Positions 8,112 through 15,191 of a DNA stretch of 64,000 bases are shown here, one piece after another. Origin of the DNA: SZUA-442 sp051011415 (GTDB taxonomy: Bacteria; Actinomycetota; Acidimicrobiia; Spongiisociales; UBA5794); NCBI GenBank assembly GCA_051011415.1, contig JBPCTY010000047.1:19346-83345 (forward strand), written 5' to 3'. Made by a program: the position numbers and the translations under genes. Below the pieces are notes generated by a model. The model searched no databases. It saw only the letters and a program-made list of their open reading frames with translations, and was not told the origin of the DNA. The first letter of the stretch is position 1. Every line of letters starts with the position of its first letter.

Positions 8112-9380
8112 ATGGCCACTCCCGAATCGGTTACGAGGACCTATTACGCACTGACCCTCTCTGCGACGCTTGCATCGTCGTTCATCTGGGGTGTCAACAC
8201 GTTGTTCCTTCTCGATGCGGGTCTGACCAATACGCAAGCCTTTGCCGCGAACGCCTTCTTCACCCTCGGCCAGGTTCTGTTCGAGATTCCCACGGGCGTC
8301 GTTGCTGACGTCCGAGGGAGGAAGCTCTCGTTCCTTCTGGGAGCTGGAACTTTGCTGCTATCAACGATCCTGTACCTCGTCATGTGGCAGACCGGTGCGC
8401 CGTTCTGGGGCTGGGCGATCGCCTCGATGTTCATCGGTCTTGGATTCACCTTCTTTTCTGGTGCAACCGAAGCGTGGCTCGTGGATGCGCTCGCGTTTAC
8501 CGGGTACAAGGGTCACCTCGACACAGTCTTTGCAAGAGGCCAATCGTTCACCGGTGTTGGGATGTTGATCGGTGCGATCGGCGGCGGCTTCCTTGCCCAG
8601 GCGACCAGCCTCGGTGCGCCGTACGTCGTCCGCATCGTCCTGTTGGGCGTCACAATGTTGATCGCAGCTGTTGCGATGAAGGACCTCGGATTCACGCCGG
8701 TTGAGGGCAAGGGCCCTGTGGACGAGGTGAAGACGCTCATCGAGCATTCCATCGAAAGCGGGCTCAAGAATCCACCTGTTCGTTGGATGATGCTCGCGCA
8801 GCCGTTCACCTTTGGTGTTTCGATCTATGCGTTCTACGCGGCTCAGCCCTATTTGCTGGAGCTCTACGGTGATGACACGGCGTATGGCGTAGCGGGGCTT
8901 GCGGCTGCACTTTTCGCTGGAGCTCAGATCATCGGCGGCATCACGGTGCCGTACGCCCGAAAGCTCTTCACCTTCCGAACGCAGTATCTGCTTATCGCAA
9001 CGCTGGTGAGCGTGGTCTCGTTGATAGTGATCGGATGGAGCTCGAACTTCTGGATTGTCGTTGGCATGTTCGTCGTCTGGTCGATGACCGCGGCAGCCGC
9101 GATGCCGATGCGGCAGGCGTATGTCAACGGTGTGATCCCGTCCGATAGACGCGCAACCGTCCTGTCTTTCGATTCACTGATGGGTTCAGCGGGCGGCGTC
9201 GTGACGCAGCCCCTCCTGGGCCGTGTTGCTGACGTGTGGGGATACTCGACGTCCTACATCGCGGCAGCAGGAATCCAAGCCCTCGCGATCCCGTTCATAT
9301 TCATGGCGAGACGAGAGAATGCTCCGTCAGATCCTCTCGTAGGAGATTCCGAAGCAGATGTTGAGTCCTCGGAAGCCTGA
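8112..9380 (+). CDS. Major facilitator superfamily transporter
   Basis: A 422-residue MFS protein. The loop after helix 2 reads GVVADVRGRKLSF, a good match to the conserved G-x-x-x-D-R/K-x-G-R-K/R motif, and the family's inter-half loop is present (about residues 200-225, rich in acidic and basic residues). About twelve hydrophobic segments are followed by an acidic C-terminal tail (SEADVESSEA). TAGGTT (8099-8104) ends 7 nt before the ATG, so it probably has its own leaderless promoter. It is not closely similar to the MFS gene at 6030. Drug or metabolite efflux is plausible; the substrate is unknown. Confidence 0.87.
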   Translation: MATPESVTRTYYALTLSATLASSFIWGVNTLFLLDAGLTNTQAFAANAFFTLGQVLFEIPTGVVADVRGRKLSFLLGAGTLLLSTILYLVMWQTGAPFWGWAIASMFIGLGFTFFSGATEAWLVDALAFTGYKGHLDTVFARGQSFTGVGMLIGAIGGGFLAQATSLGAPYVVRIVLLGVTMLIAAVAMKDLGFTPVEGKGPVDEVKTLIEHSIESGLKNPPVRWMMLAQPFTFGVSIYAFYAAQPYLLELYGDDTAYGVAGLAAALFAGAQIIGGITVPYARKLFTFRTQYLLIATLVSVVSLIVIGWSSNFWIVVGMFVVWSMTAAAAMPMRQAYVNGVIPSDRRATVLSFDSLMGSAGGVVTQPLLGRVADVWGYSTSYIAAAGIQALAIPFIFMARRENAPSDPLVGDSEADVESSEA

Positions 9381-9422
9381 CCATCGGTGGTGGCTACGCT
9401 GGCTCCAACACAGGGAGACGCA

Positions 9423-9989
9423 ATGAGCGACGAGACAACAGCGAACGGTGACGGTGAAGGGTCTGAGGAGCTTGACATCGTGCTGGACCAAGCCGATGCC
9501 ATGGTCCACATGGAGACCGAAACCAGCGAGATCGATATCGATGGCGACGGTGTCGCAGACGGTCTTCGTACGGTGAGCACCGAGGTTCGTGAGATCGATA
9601 TTGATGGCGATGGAGAACCCGACATCGTGGAGACGGTCACGATCGAGCAGACAGCCGTGGATGTCGATGGCGATGGCGTGGTTGACGTCATCACGACCGT
9701 TGAGACGGCTGAAACAGAAATGGACTTTGACGGCGACGGTGTCGCAGACTCCTACGAGGTGACCGAAGTGCGCACGGTTGCTCACGACCTCGACGGTGAT
9801 GGCATCCCCGATGTGACTCGGACCGATGTTGTGACGGCCTCAGGAATTCTGCCTGACGACGACGGTGACTTGCAGGACGTTGAAGCGAGCGGTGTCAGGC
9901 TCTATGGCCTCGACACAACAGGTGACGGAGTCATCGATGAGGTTGTGGCCGAAGAACTCGATGTCGAAGTCACGACCGACGACGACTAG
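9423..9989 (+). CDS. Acidic protein of 21-residue DxDGDG calcium-motif repeats
   Basis: A 188-residue, very acidic protein with no signal peptide and no membrane segment. Five DxDGDGxxD loops begin at residues 38, 59, 80, 101 and 122, an exact 21-residue period. A degenerate loop follows near 145 and another (DTTGDGVID) at 164, again on the 21-residue register. These loops look like EF-hand or thrombospondin type-3/dockerin Ca2+ sites, separated by Thr/Val/Glu-rich beta-like stretches, so a Ca2+-stabilised repetitive fold is likely (inference). Start: ATG preceded by GGGAGACGCA, a good Shine-Dalgarno site; this is preferred over an upstream in-frame codon at 9387. The stop overlaps the convergent M23 peptidase gene. 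I do not recognise a named family. Confidence 0.75.
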   Translation: MSDETTANGDGEGSEELDIVLDQADAMVHMETETSEIDIDGDGVADGLRTVSTEVREIDIDGDGEPDIVETVTIEQTAVDVDGDGVVDVITTVETAETEMDFDGDGVADSYEVTEVRTVAHDLDGDGIPDVTRTDVVTASGILPDDDGDLQDVEASGVRLYGLDTTGDGVIDEVVAEELDVEVTTDDD

Positions 9990-11068
9990 CAGGCGTTTGC
10001 AACTGTCGGGTAGGGATTGACGTACGTCCCACCGATAATCATGCCCAGGTGCAGGTGAGCGACGCTTGCGTTGCCCGTCGTCCCGTTGAATCCAATGTGC
10101 TGGCCCCGTGACACCCTTTGGCCGTTCGAAAGCCCTGGTGCGTAACCAGACAGATGTGCGTAGTAGTAGGTGACGCCGTCATCTCCGTTCACGTACACCT
10201 GACGACCACCCTGATAGTGCGAGTTGAGGCGGACGCTTCCGTTTGCCATTGCGTAGAGCGGGGCTCCATACGACCCGATCATGTCGGTTCCCTTGTGAGT
10301 TCGGCCACCTGAGCGGGGATAGCCCCACGAGTTGATGAAGCTCGATCCGGGAAACGGGCAGCTCGAGTTGCGCGTCGCAGCTGGGATTCCCGCGGCTGGG
10401 CCAGATTTCCGCGCCGCAGCGACTGCGGCGAGTCGTCGCTGCTCAGCCTTGTACCTCGAATACACGGACGCATAATTGGCCTCCGCATCGGCATGAATCT
10501 TTTCCGCCCTCGCCTGGATCTCTGCAAGTGCGGTGACTGCTTCGGCCTGCTGCGCCTCGAGATCGGCGACCTCGTCCTCCTTGACGTTGAGTTCATCAGT
10601 GAGCCTGTCCATCTGACGGCTCACGGCGGCGAGCTGGTCGAGTTGGCTGAGGTCTCTGGTCGTTGCGGCGTCGTAGAGCGCTTGAGATGTGATCAATTCT
10701 TGGATAGAGGTAGCGGTGAATGCGGTGGTGACGAGGTTTCTGCCGCCTGTGGTGTAGGCCTCAAGCACAAGCAACCGAGCCCGCTCCTCAAGGTTGTCGA
10801 CGTTGTCGCCATACTCGACGATCGCATCGCCGAGTCGTTCGATCCGCCACCGGACGTTGTAGAGCTCGCCGGTGATCCGCTCAAGATCCTCGATGCCCGC
10901 GGAGAGTTCCTCATCGGCCTCTCTGAGTGCGGCAAATGCGCGTTCTTCTGCCGACTTTGCGTTTTCGACATCGGTCTTGTTCTGCGCTGATGCCGGGATC
11001 GGGGCGACAGCAAGCAGGCCGAGGAGGAGCAGCGGCAGGAGGACACGGGGAATTCGCAAATACATCAT
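9986..11068 (-). CDS. Secreted M23 peptidase with N-terminal coiled coil
   Basis: A 360-residue cell-wall hydrolase or hydrolase activator. An N-terminal signal peptide ends near APIPASAQ. A long Glu/Ala/Leu-rich coiled coil (about 25-225) follows, as in EnvC/NlpD and actinobacterial RipA-associated proteins. The C-terminal LytM domain (about 250-360) keeps the zinc motif HKGTD (HxxxD) and HLHLG (HxH). A complete metal site suggests an active peptidoglycan endopeptidase outside the membrane, and the coiled coil could bind an FtsEX-like partner, though none is here. Start: ATG at 11068; a TTG at 11080 is also possible, since TAGCCT at 11081-11086 is immediately upstream of it. Confidence 0.85.
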   Translation of the reverse strand: MMYLRIPRVLLPLLLLGLLAVAPIPASAQNKTDVENAKSAEERAFAALREADEELSAGIEDLERITGELYNVRWRIERLGDAIVEYGDNVDNLEERARLLVLEAYTTGGRNLVTTAFTATSIQELITSQALYDAATTRDLSQLDQLAAVSRQMDRLTDELNVKEDEVADLEAQQAEAVTALAEIQARAEKIHADAEANYASVYSRYKAEQRRLAAVAAARKSGPAAGIPAATRNSSCPFPGSSFINSWGYPRSGGRTHKGTDMIGSYGAPLYAMANGSVRLNSHYQGGRQVYVNGDDGVTYYYAHLSGYAPGLSNGQRVSRGQHIGFNGTTGNASVAHLHLGMIIGGTYVNPYPTVANAC

Positions 11069-11169
11069 GCGGAACAGCAAAGGCTAGTGGCAGCACCTTG
11101 ATAGCGGCCAGCCGATATTGCAGATTTCGCGCAAAGCGCACTGCCACGGCCGAGAGCTGTTTCCGGCGG

Positions 11170-11175
11170 TACGCT
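11170..11175 (+). promoter_or_regulatory. -10 box setting a GTG start
   Basis: TACGCT ends 7 nt before the GTG at 11183, so I prefer that start over the downstream ATG at 11222. Confidence 0.45.
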
Positions 11176-11182
11176 GCGTCTC

Positions 11183-11593
11183 GTGCAGAACGATGTGTCC
11201 TTCGCTCCACGGCGCAAGACGATGTCTCCGATCACGGGTGGCATTGTTGCGCTCACCTACCCCACGGTTCTGGTCATCATTTCGCTGAGCACCGGATTTC
11301 GGCAAGGCGGGGATATGGCGGACTTCGCTGCAACTCTGGCAGGTACTTTGCTGTTCTTGGTAGCTGCCCCAACAGCCTGGGTCCTCTCGTTCGACTTCAT
11401 CGACGTCACTCGATTTACGGTGCTCGTGTTCGGGATCGTCACATCGGCGCCGTTGTGGTGGATTCTCGGGGTTTCCATCGCCAGACGATCGGAGTCGGTT
11501 GTGGAGTGGTCGAAGGCATATGCCTTTGCCTGTGTTGGGTGGACAGCCGCGAATCTCATTCTCTTCGGTGTGATCGCGGGGCTCTCTTCGTAG
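11183..11593 (+). CDS. Small four-helix membrane protein, unknown function
   Basis: A 136-residue protein with a short basic N-terminus (APRRKT) and four predicted membrane helices (about 18-35, 47-67, 73-95 and 110-133). I see no family signature. The GTG start is supported by a TACGCT box 7 nt upstream; if the ATG at 11222 were used, the basic N-terminus would be lost. It has its own promoter, so it is probably not in an operon with the neighbouring nitroreductase gene 33 bp downstream, which has a separate TAGGTT box. Confidence 0.6.
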   Translation: MQNDVSFAPRRKTMSPITGGIVALTYPTVLVIISLSTGFRQGGDMADFAATLAGTLLFLVAAPTAWVLSFDFIDVTRFTVLVFGIVTSAPLWWILGVSIARRSESVVEWSKAYAFACVGWTAANLILFGVIAGLSS

Positions 11594-11613
11594 TGGCAAT
11601 GATGGCGTTGCGG

Positions 11614-11619
11614 TAGGTT
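11614..11619 (+). promoter_or_regulatory. -10 box of the nitroreductase gene
   Basis: TAGGTT ends 6 nt before the ATG at 11626. This favours that ATG over the GTG at 11620, which would start at the first base after the box. Confidence 0.45.
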
Positions 11620-11625
11620 GTGCCC

Positions 11626-12285
11626 ATGGATGTCTTTGAAGCCCTTTATACGACCCGAGCAATGCGACGGGTGAAGCCTGATCCGGTGCCAGATGAAGTC
11701 GTGCGAGCCATGTTGGATGCTGCCATTCGGTCACCATCCGGCGGGAACTCACAGAACTGGCGATGGCTGACGGTCACGGACAAGCAGACGATCGTCCAGC
11801 TCGCAGAGCTGTATGCGGATGCATGGCAGATGGCGCTTGATGTGATGTACCAGGGAAAGCTTGATGCTGCGGAAGCTTCTGGGGATCAACAAACGGTGCG
11901 AGTCATCTCAAGCGCGCAATGGCTTGCCGACAACTTCGATCAGGTGCCATTGGTCGTGTTGCCATTCCACCGCAACGACCCATCGGGTTCATCGATCTAC
12001 CCGGCCGTGTGGAGTCTGATGCTCGCCGCACGGGCGCACGACATTGGCGCGACGCTGACGACGGTGCTCGGCATCTTCAAGCAAGAGGAAGTCTGTGACC
12101 TACTCGGTGTACCAACGGAGAAGGGGTGGGTCAACGCTGCGGCAGTGACGTGCGGCTATCCACTTGGGCGCTGGGGTGTGGCGAAACGTGCACCGGCCAA
12201 CGATGTTGTCTTTGAAGAACGATGGGGCGACGAACCAGACTGGTCGATCGAGGAGCCGCTCTGGGGTTCACCCGCCGCTCCCTGA
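11626..12285 (+). CDS. Nitroreductase-family flavoprotein
   Basis: A 219-residue FMN-dependent oxidoreductase. The N-terminal TTRAMRRVKPDPVPDE segment is the typical FMN phosphate-binding region (R-x-x-R-x-[FY/K]), followed by IRSPSGGNSQNWRW, the second FMN-contact motif. The C-terminal half has a conserved G-Y-P-LG (CGYPLGRWG) that holds the flavin. Such enzymes reduce nitro, quinone or other electrophilic groups with NAD(P)H; the true substrate cannot be told. It is transcribed alone and ends 3 bp from the convergent LMW phosphatase gene. Confidence 0.88.
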   Translation: MDVFEALYTTRAMRRVKPDPVPDEVVRAMLDAAIRSPSGGNSQNWRWLTVTDKQTIVQLAELYADAWQMALDVMYQGKLDAAEASGDQQTVRVISSAQWLADNFDQVPLVVLPFHRNDPSGSSIYPAVWSLMLAARAHDIGATLTTVLGIFKQEEVCDLLGVPTEKGWVNAAAVTCGYPLGRWGVAKRAPANDVVFEERWGDEPDWSIEEPLWGSPAAP

Positions 12286-12288
12286 CGG

Positions 12289-12732
12289 TCAGGCTTTCCG
12301 CAACGAGTCGAAGTCCACACGATCGAGTGCACCGACGATGACGTCTCGCGCAGTTTCATAGGTCGCAAGGTCGTAGCCATATGGGTCGGCGACCTCCGAT
12401 GGATGATCCAGCAGCCGGATCGAGCCCTTGGCGAGTTCAGGGAACACCGACCTCGCCGCGATCAGGTGCGTCTGATCCATCCCGAACACAAAGTCTGGTT
12501 GCGATACCGCTCCGAGCGGCCGTGCACGGTGTGCTGCCAGATTGACTCCGATGGCAGCGCTTGCCTCCTGAGCATGGTCCGTCGCTGGCTGACCCGGTCG
12601 AGCCATGGTCCCCGCGCTTGAGAAGGAGAAGCCAGTCGTTGAGTCAAGCCGATCCCGGGCGATGTACTCAGCCATGGGTGATCTACAAATGTTGCCTGTG
12701 CACACGAACAGGATGCTCGTTGTCGATTCCAC
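12289..12732 (-). CDS. Low-molecular-weight protein-tyrosine phosphatase
   Basis: A 147-residue protein. The N-terminal P-loop FVCTGNICRSPM carries the CX5R catalytic signature (Cys11, Arg17) and the general acid Asp sits in the DHPSEVADPYG loop near the C-terminus. Length and layout match the bacterial LMW-PTP family (Wzb, PtpA). I choose the GTG at 12732 because it lies 2 bp from the stop of the upstream amidotransferase gene and gives the family length; the longer frame is antisense or overlapping sequence. It probably dephosphorylates protein tyrosines or arginines. It is co-transcribed with the class-I glutamine amidotransferase. Confidence 0.9.
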   Translation of the reverse strand: MESTTSILFVCTGNICRSPMAEYIARDRLDSTTGFSFSSAGTMARPGQPATDHAQEASAAIGVNLAAHRARPLGAVSQPDFVFGMDQTHLIAARSVFPELAKGSIRLLDHPSEVADPYGYDLATYETARDVIVGALDRVDFDSLRKA

Positions 12733-12734
12733 GG

Positions 12735-13478
12735 CTAGCGGCGGTTCGCCCGGAACTTCGCAGACTGTTCGACGAATGCGGTGAAGAGACTGCGTGAAGG
12801 CTGATGATCGGCCACGCTGAGGAACTCTGGGTGCCACTGCACCGCGATGAGCGGCCATGTGTCATCTTCATGTTCTATCGCTTCGACAGTGCCGTCCGGT
12901 GCTGAAGCAACGACCTTGAGACCAGATCCGAGTTCCTCGACGGCCTGATGATGGATGGAGTTGATCTGATGTAGCCCCTCACCGATGACACTTGCGATGT
13001 GGCAATCAGGTTCCACCAGCGCCTGGGAATGAGGCTCGTACGCACCTTCGCCGGTGATGTCGTGGCCGTGGGCACCTCGGTGTGAAGGGAGATCCTGCAC
13101 CAGTGTTCCTCCGAGCGCGACGTTGACGATTTGGAGCCCTCGACATATCGCCATCGTCGGGAGTCTTCGGACATGGGCGCTCCGAGCGAGGGCTATCTCG
13201 AAAGCATCGCGCTCCTCATCGACCCCTTGAACGGCTTCATGGCGGTCCGCGCCATACCGAGACGGGTCGATGTCGCCACCGCCGGTGAGGAGCAAGCCGT
13301 CGACCGTGTCCATAACTGCCTCGATGTCGTGTTCATCGACGGGAATGAGCATGATCGGCAGCCCTCCGCCTTGCCTGACGGAGTCCGAGTAGGTGTGGGT
13401 CGTGAGATAGGCAAGCACCGTGGTTCCGGCTGCTGGGACGCGCTGTGGGCGGGCGCTGATACCGATAATGGGGTGCAT
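12735..13478 (-). CDS. Class-I glutamine amidotransferase-like hydrolase (peptidase C26, PuuD type)
   Basis: A 247-residue protein of the gamma-glutamyl-GABA hydrolase family. It has the early GGGDIDPSRYG motif, the nucleophile elbow MAICRGLQ (Cys) and the QWHPEF His/Glu pair, so the Cys-His-Glu triad is complete. Family members hydrolyse gamma-glutamyl amides such as gamma-glutamyl-GABA, or act as amidotransferase subunits. A class III aminotransferase (GABA-like) is encoded 25 kb away, so a shared polyamine/GABA route is possible but not shown. TAGAAT (13486-13491 on the plus coordinate) ends 7 nt before the ATG, indicating a leaderless mRNA. The LMW-PTP gene follows directly. Confidence 0.88.
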   Translation of the reverse strand: MHPIIGISARPQRVPAAGTTVLAYLTTHTYSDSVRQGGGLPIMLIPVDEHDIEAVMDTVDGLLLTGGGDIDPSRYGADRHEAVQGVDEERDAFEIALARSAHVRRLPTMAICRGLQIVNVALGGTLVQDLPSHRGAHGHDITGEGAYEPHSQALVEPDCHIASVIGEGLHQINSIHHQAVEELGSGLKVVASAPDGTVEAIEHEDDTWPLIAVQWHPEFLSVADHQPSRSLFTAFVEQSAKFRANRR

Positions 13479-13613
13479 CCCCAGAATTCTAGGAACGAAT
13501 CTGTTGTCAGTCGACCGGCGTCAGCGGCTCAAACGCTCTATCCTCGCGGCGTTGGTGCGGCACACGGGTGTTTCGCACGGAACATCCAATCGCAATATTG
13601 AGGTTTCACACGT

Positions 13614-13706
13614 ATGGGTTCGCTGGTCAAAAAGCGCCGCAAGAAGATGAGCAAGCACAAGTACCGAAAGCGCCTCAAGGCCAACCGGCACAAGCGCAAG
13701 AAGTAG
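13614..13706 (+). CDS. bS22-like small basic ribosomal protein (AURKAIP1/COX24 domain)
   Basis: A 30-residue ORF translated by hand: MGSLVKKRRKKMSKHKYRKR and then ten further basic residues ending HKRKK. It closely resembles the short actinobacterial protein (e.g. the mycobacterial bS22) that begins MGS-[VL]-[IV]-KKRRKRMSKKKHRK and belongs to the AURKAIP1/COX24 family; I recall this, I did not search. More than half the residues are Lys or Arg. It would sit on the 30S subunit and contact rRNA. TTGAGG lies about 10 nt upstream as a Shine-Dalgarno site, and a strong hairpin terminator follows directly, so this is a complete one-gene transcription unit. Confidence 0.88.
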   Translation: MGSLVKKRRKKMSKHKYRKRLKANRHKRKK

Positions 13707-13714
13707 CTCGCTGA

Positions 13715-13740
13715 GAACGCCTCCCGAAAGGGGGGCGTTC
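13715..13740 (+). terminator. Hairpin terminator after bS22
   Basis: An 11-bp stem (13715-13725 with 13730-13740, one G-T pair) is closed by a GAAA tetraloop and followed by TTGT. The U-tract is weak, but the very stable stem right after the stop codon argues for termination or 3' end protection. Confidence 0.75.
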
Positions 13741-13821
13741 TTGTATGCACTATCGGGGGAGCGACTCGTCTGGTCGGGGTGTTCTTCTGCTTGCTTGCCC
13801 GGGTGCTCTGTCTGCGAGAGA

Positions 13822-14211
13822 TCAGATGAGAGTGACGGCTGCTCCGAAGATGCCGATGCTGAGCAGCAAGATTCCAAGCTGAATGATGCCGCGAACCGCC
13901 GGCGACGTCTTCTTTGCTGTGAACTGATGTACTGCGGTCAGCACAACCGCGAGCAGGATCAGCGTTCCCTTGAGCTCGAATTGCTTCCACGGCAGACCGA
14001 TCTCGGTGTACATCCACACTCCAGACACCAGCGCAAACCCCAGGGCGGTCCACGACACCACGCCGAACCGACGAGCAGTGGCTTGAAGCACCGCGCGGTC
14101 GTCAGTCGTCTTGCGGATGGCGCTCACGAGAAACGCAAGAACGATCAGCCCACCGGTCCACACCGCTGCGGCGATCAGGTGCACCCATTTGACCAGCTCG
14201 AGGGTGGTCAC
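13822..14211 (-). CDS. CopD-like four-helix membrane protein
   Basis: A 129-residue protein with four hydrophobic segments. The first, VKWVHLIAAAVWTGGLIVLA, has the conserved His-and-Trp pattern of the CopD/YcnJ/DUF2269 superfamily, in which such histidines may bind copper or haem. LVSGVWMY is a further family-like stretch. Its ATG overlaps the TGA stop of the PAC2 gene, so the two are translationally coupled. A role in copper uptake would fit the csoR-copZ-copA cassette 5 kb away, but this is only suggestive. Confidence 0.7.
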   Translation of the reverse strand: MTTLELVKWVHLIAAAVWTGGLIVLAFLVSAIRKTTDDRAVLQATARRFGVVSWTALGFALVSGVWMYTEIGLPWKQFELKGTLILLAVVLTAVHQFTAKKTSPAVRGIIQLGILLLSIGIFGAAVTLI

Positions 14212-15119
14212 GACGGAGCGTCGCCCTCCAGGAACTTCACAATCTCATCAACGAGGGCGTCGGTTCGCTCGGGATCGAGTCCTTGCAGCTGGGGCTCATC
14301 AAGCGACTCAGACGCGCCGCCAAGCAGCGATCCGAGGAGAGGTTCGTCGTAGCCGTCGAGTTCCTCGAGGTACTCATCGATCTCTGCACCCGAGTTCTCA
14401 ATTGCTTCATCGACCTTCTGCGTGTATTCGGCATCAACGGCAATCAGCTCGGCGGTATCGACATGGAGGTTCGTGATGTCGGCAACCTTCTCGACGAGCG
14501 TGAGCACACCCTTCGGGTAGGGGTTGCCGGCCAGATACGGAGGTGTTGGGGCCCACATACTCAAAGAACGGATGCCAGCTTCCCTGCACGCACCTTGGAC
14601 AACGCCGAGTATCCCGGTTGGCCCCCGATACGAGGAGGACTGCAGCCCTGAGCGAATGACGCTCACTGCATCAGAACCCACGCCTGACAGTGTGACCGGT
14701 TCGCGGTGCCCAACCGCTCCGACGAAGGCACCCATCATCAGAGCTTCTTCAACGCCAAGCTCAGCGAGCTCTTCGACGACGCTTCGTGCGAATGTTTTCC
14801 ACTGGAAGTTGGGTTCCTGGCCGCTTACGACGACCAAGTCCCTTCGGTCTTCCGGGCGGTGAACGGCGTGGAAGGTGACCCTTGGCCACTTGAGTGACTT
14901 CGTGACACCATCGCGAATATCGATCGTTGGGCGCTGTTGCTGGAAGTCGTAGAACTGATCGGGCTCAAGTTCTGCAAACAGGTCAGTGGACTCGTGTGCG
15001 TCGAGAAGGTACTCGGCGGCCGTCGATGCGACGTCACACGCGTCGTTCCACCCACCGAACGCGACGATTGCGATCGGTCTGCGGAGTTGTGGTGCGTGGT
15101 GGCGTCGGATCACATCCAT
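14208..15119 (-). CDS. PAC2-family protein
   Basis: A 303-residue protein of the PAC2 (proteasome assembly chaperone 2) family common in actinobacteria. The core has IAIVAFGGWNDACDVASTAA near the N-terminus, a central VVSGQEPNFQWKTFA, and later MWAPTPPYLAGNPYPKG; the C-terminus is acidic. Whether bacterial members act on proteasomes is unknown, and no proteasome genes are seen here. I use the ATG at 15119; a TTG at 15137 is an alternative because TATCTA lies 9 nt before it. The gene overlaps the CopD-like gene at its 3' end by ATGA. Confidence 0.87.
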   Translation of the reverse strand: MDVIRRHHAPQLRRPIAIVAFGGWNDACDVASTAAEYLLDAHESTDLFAELEPDQFYDFQQQRPTIDIRDGVTKSLKWPRVTFHAVHRPEDRRDLVVVSGQEPNFQWKTFARSVVEELAELGVEEALMMGAFVGAVGHREPVTLSGVGSDAVSVIRSGLQSSSYRGPTGILGVVQGACREAGIRSLSMWAPTPPYLAGNPYPKGVLTLVEKVADITNLHVDTAELIAVDAEYTQKVDEAIENSGAEIDEYLEELDGYDEPLLGSLLGGASESLDEPQLQGLDPERTDALVDEIVKFLEGDAPS

Positions 15120-15191
15120 GTGCGGGAGGGTAACCAACGGCTGCGATAGATACCGCGTGAGTTCGGTCGGTTTTCGCGGTCTTGCGTCTCG

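Noticed and set aside
9536..9813. CRISPR-like or non-coding 63-nt repeats
   Set aside because: The repeats are in frame and encode the 21-residue calcium-motif units; there are no spacers.
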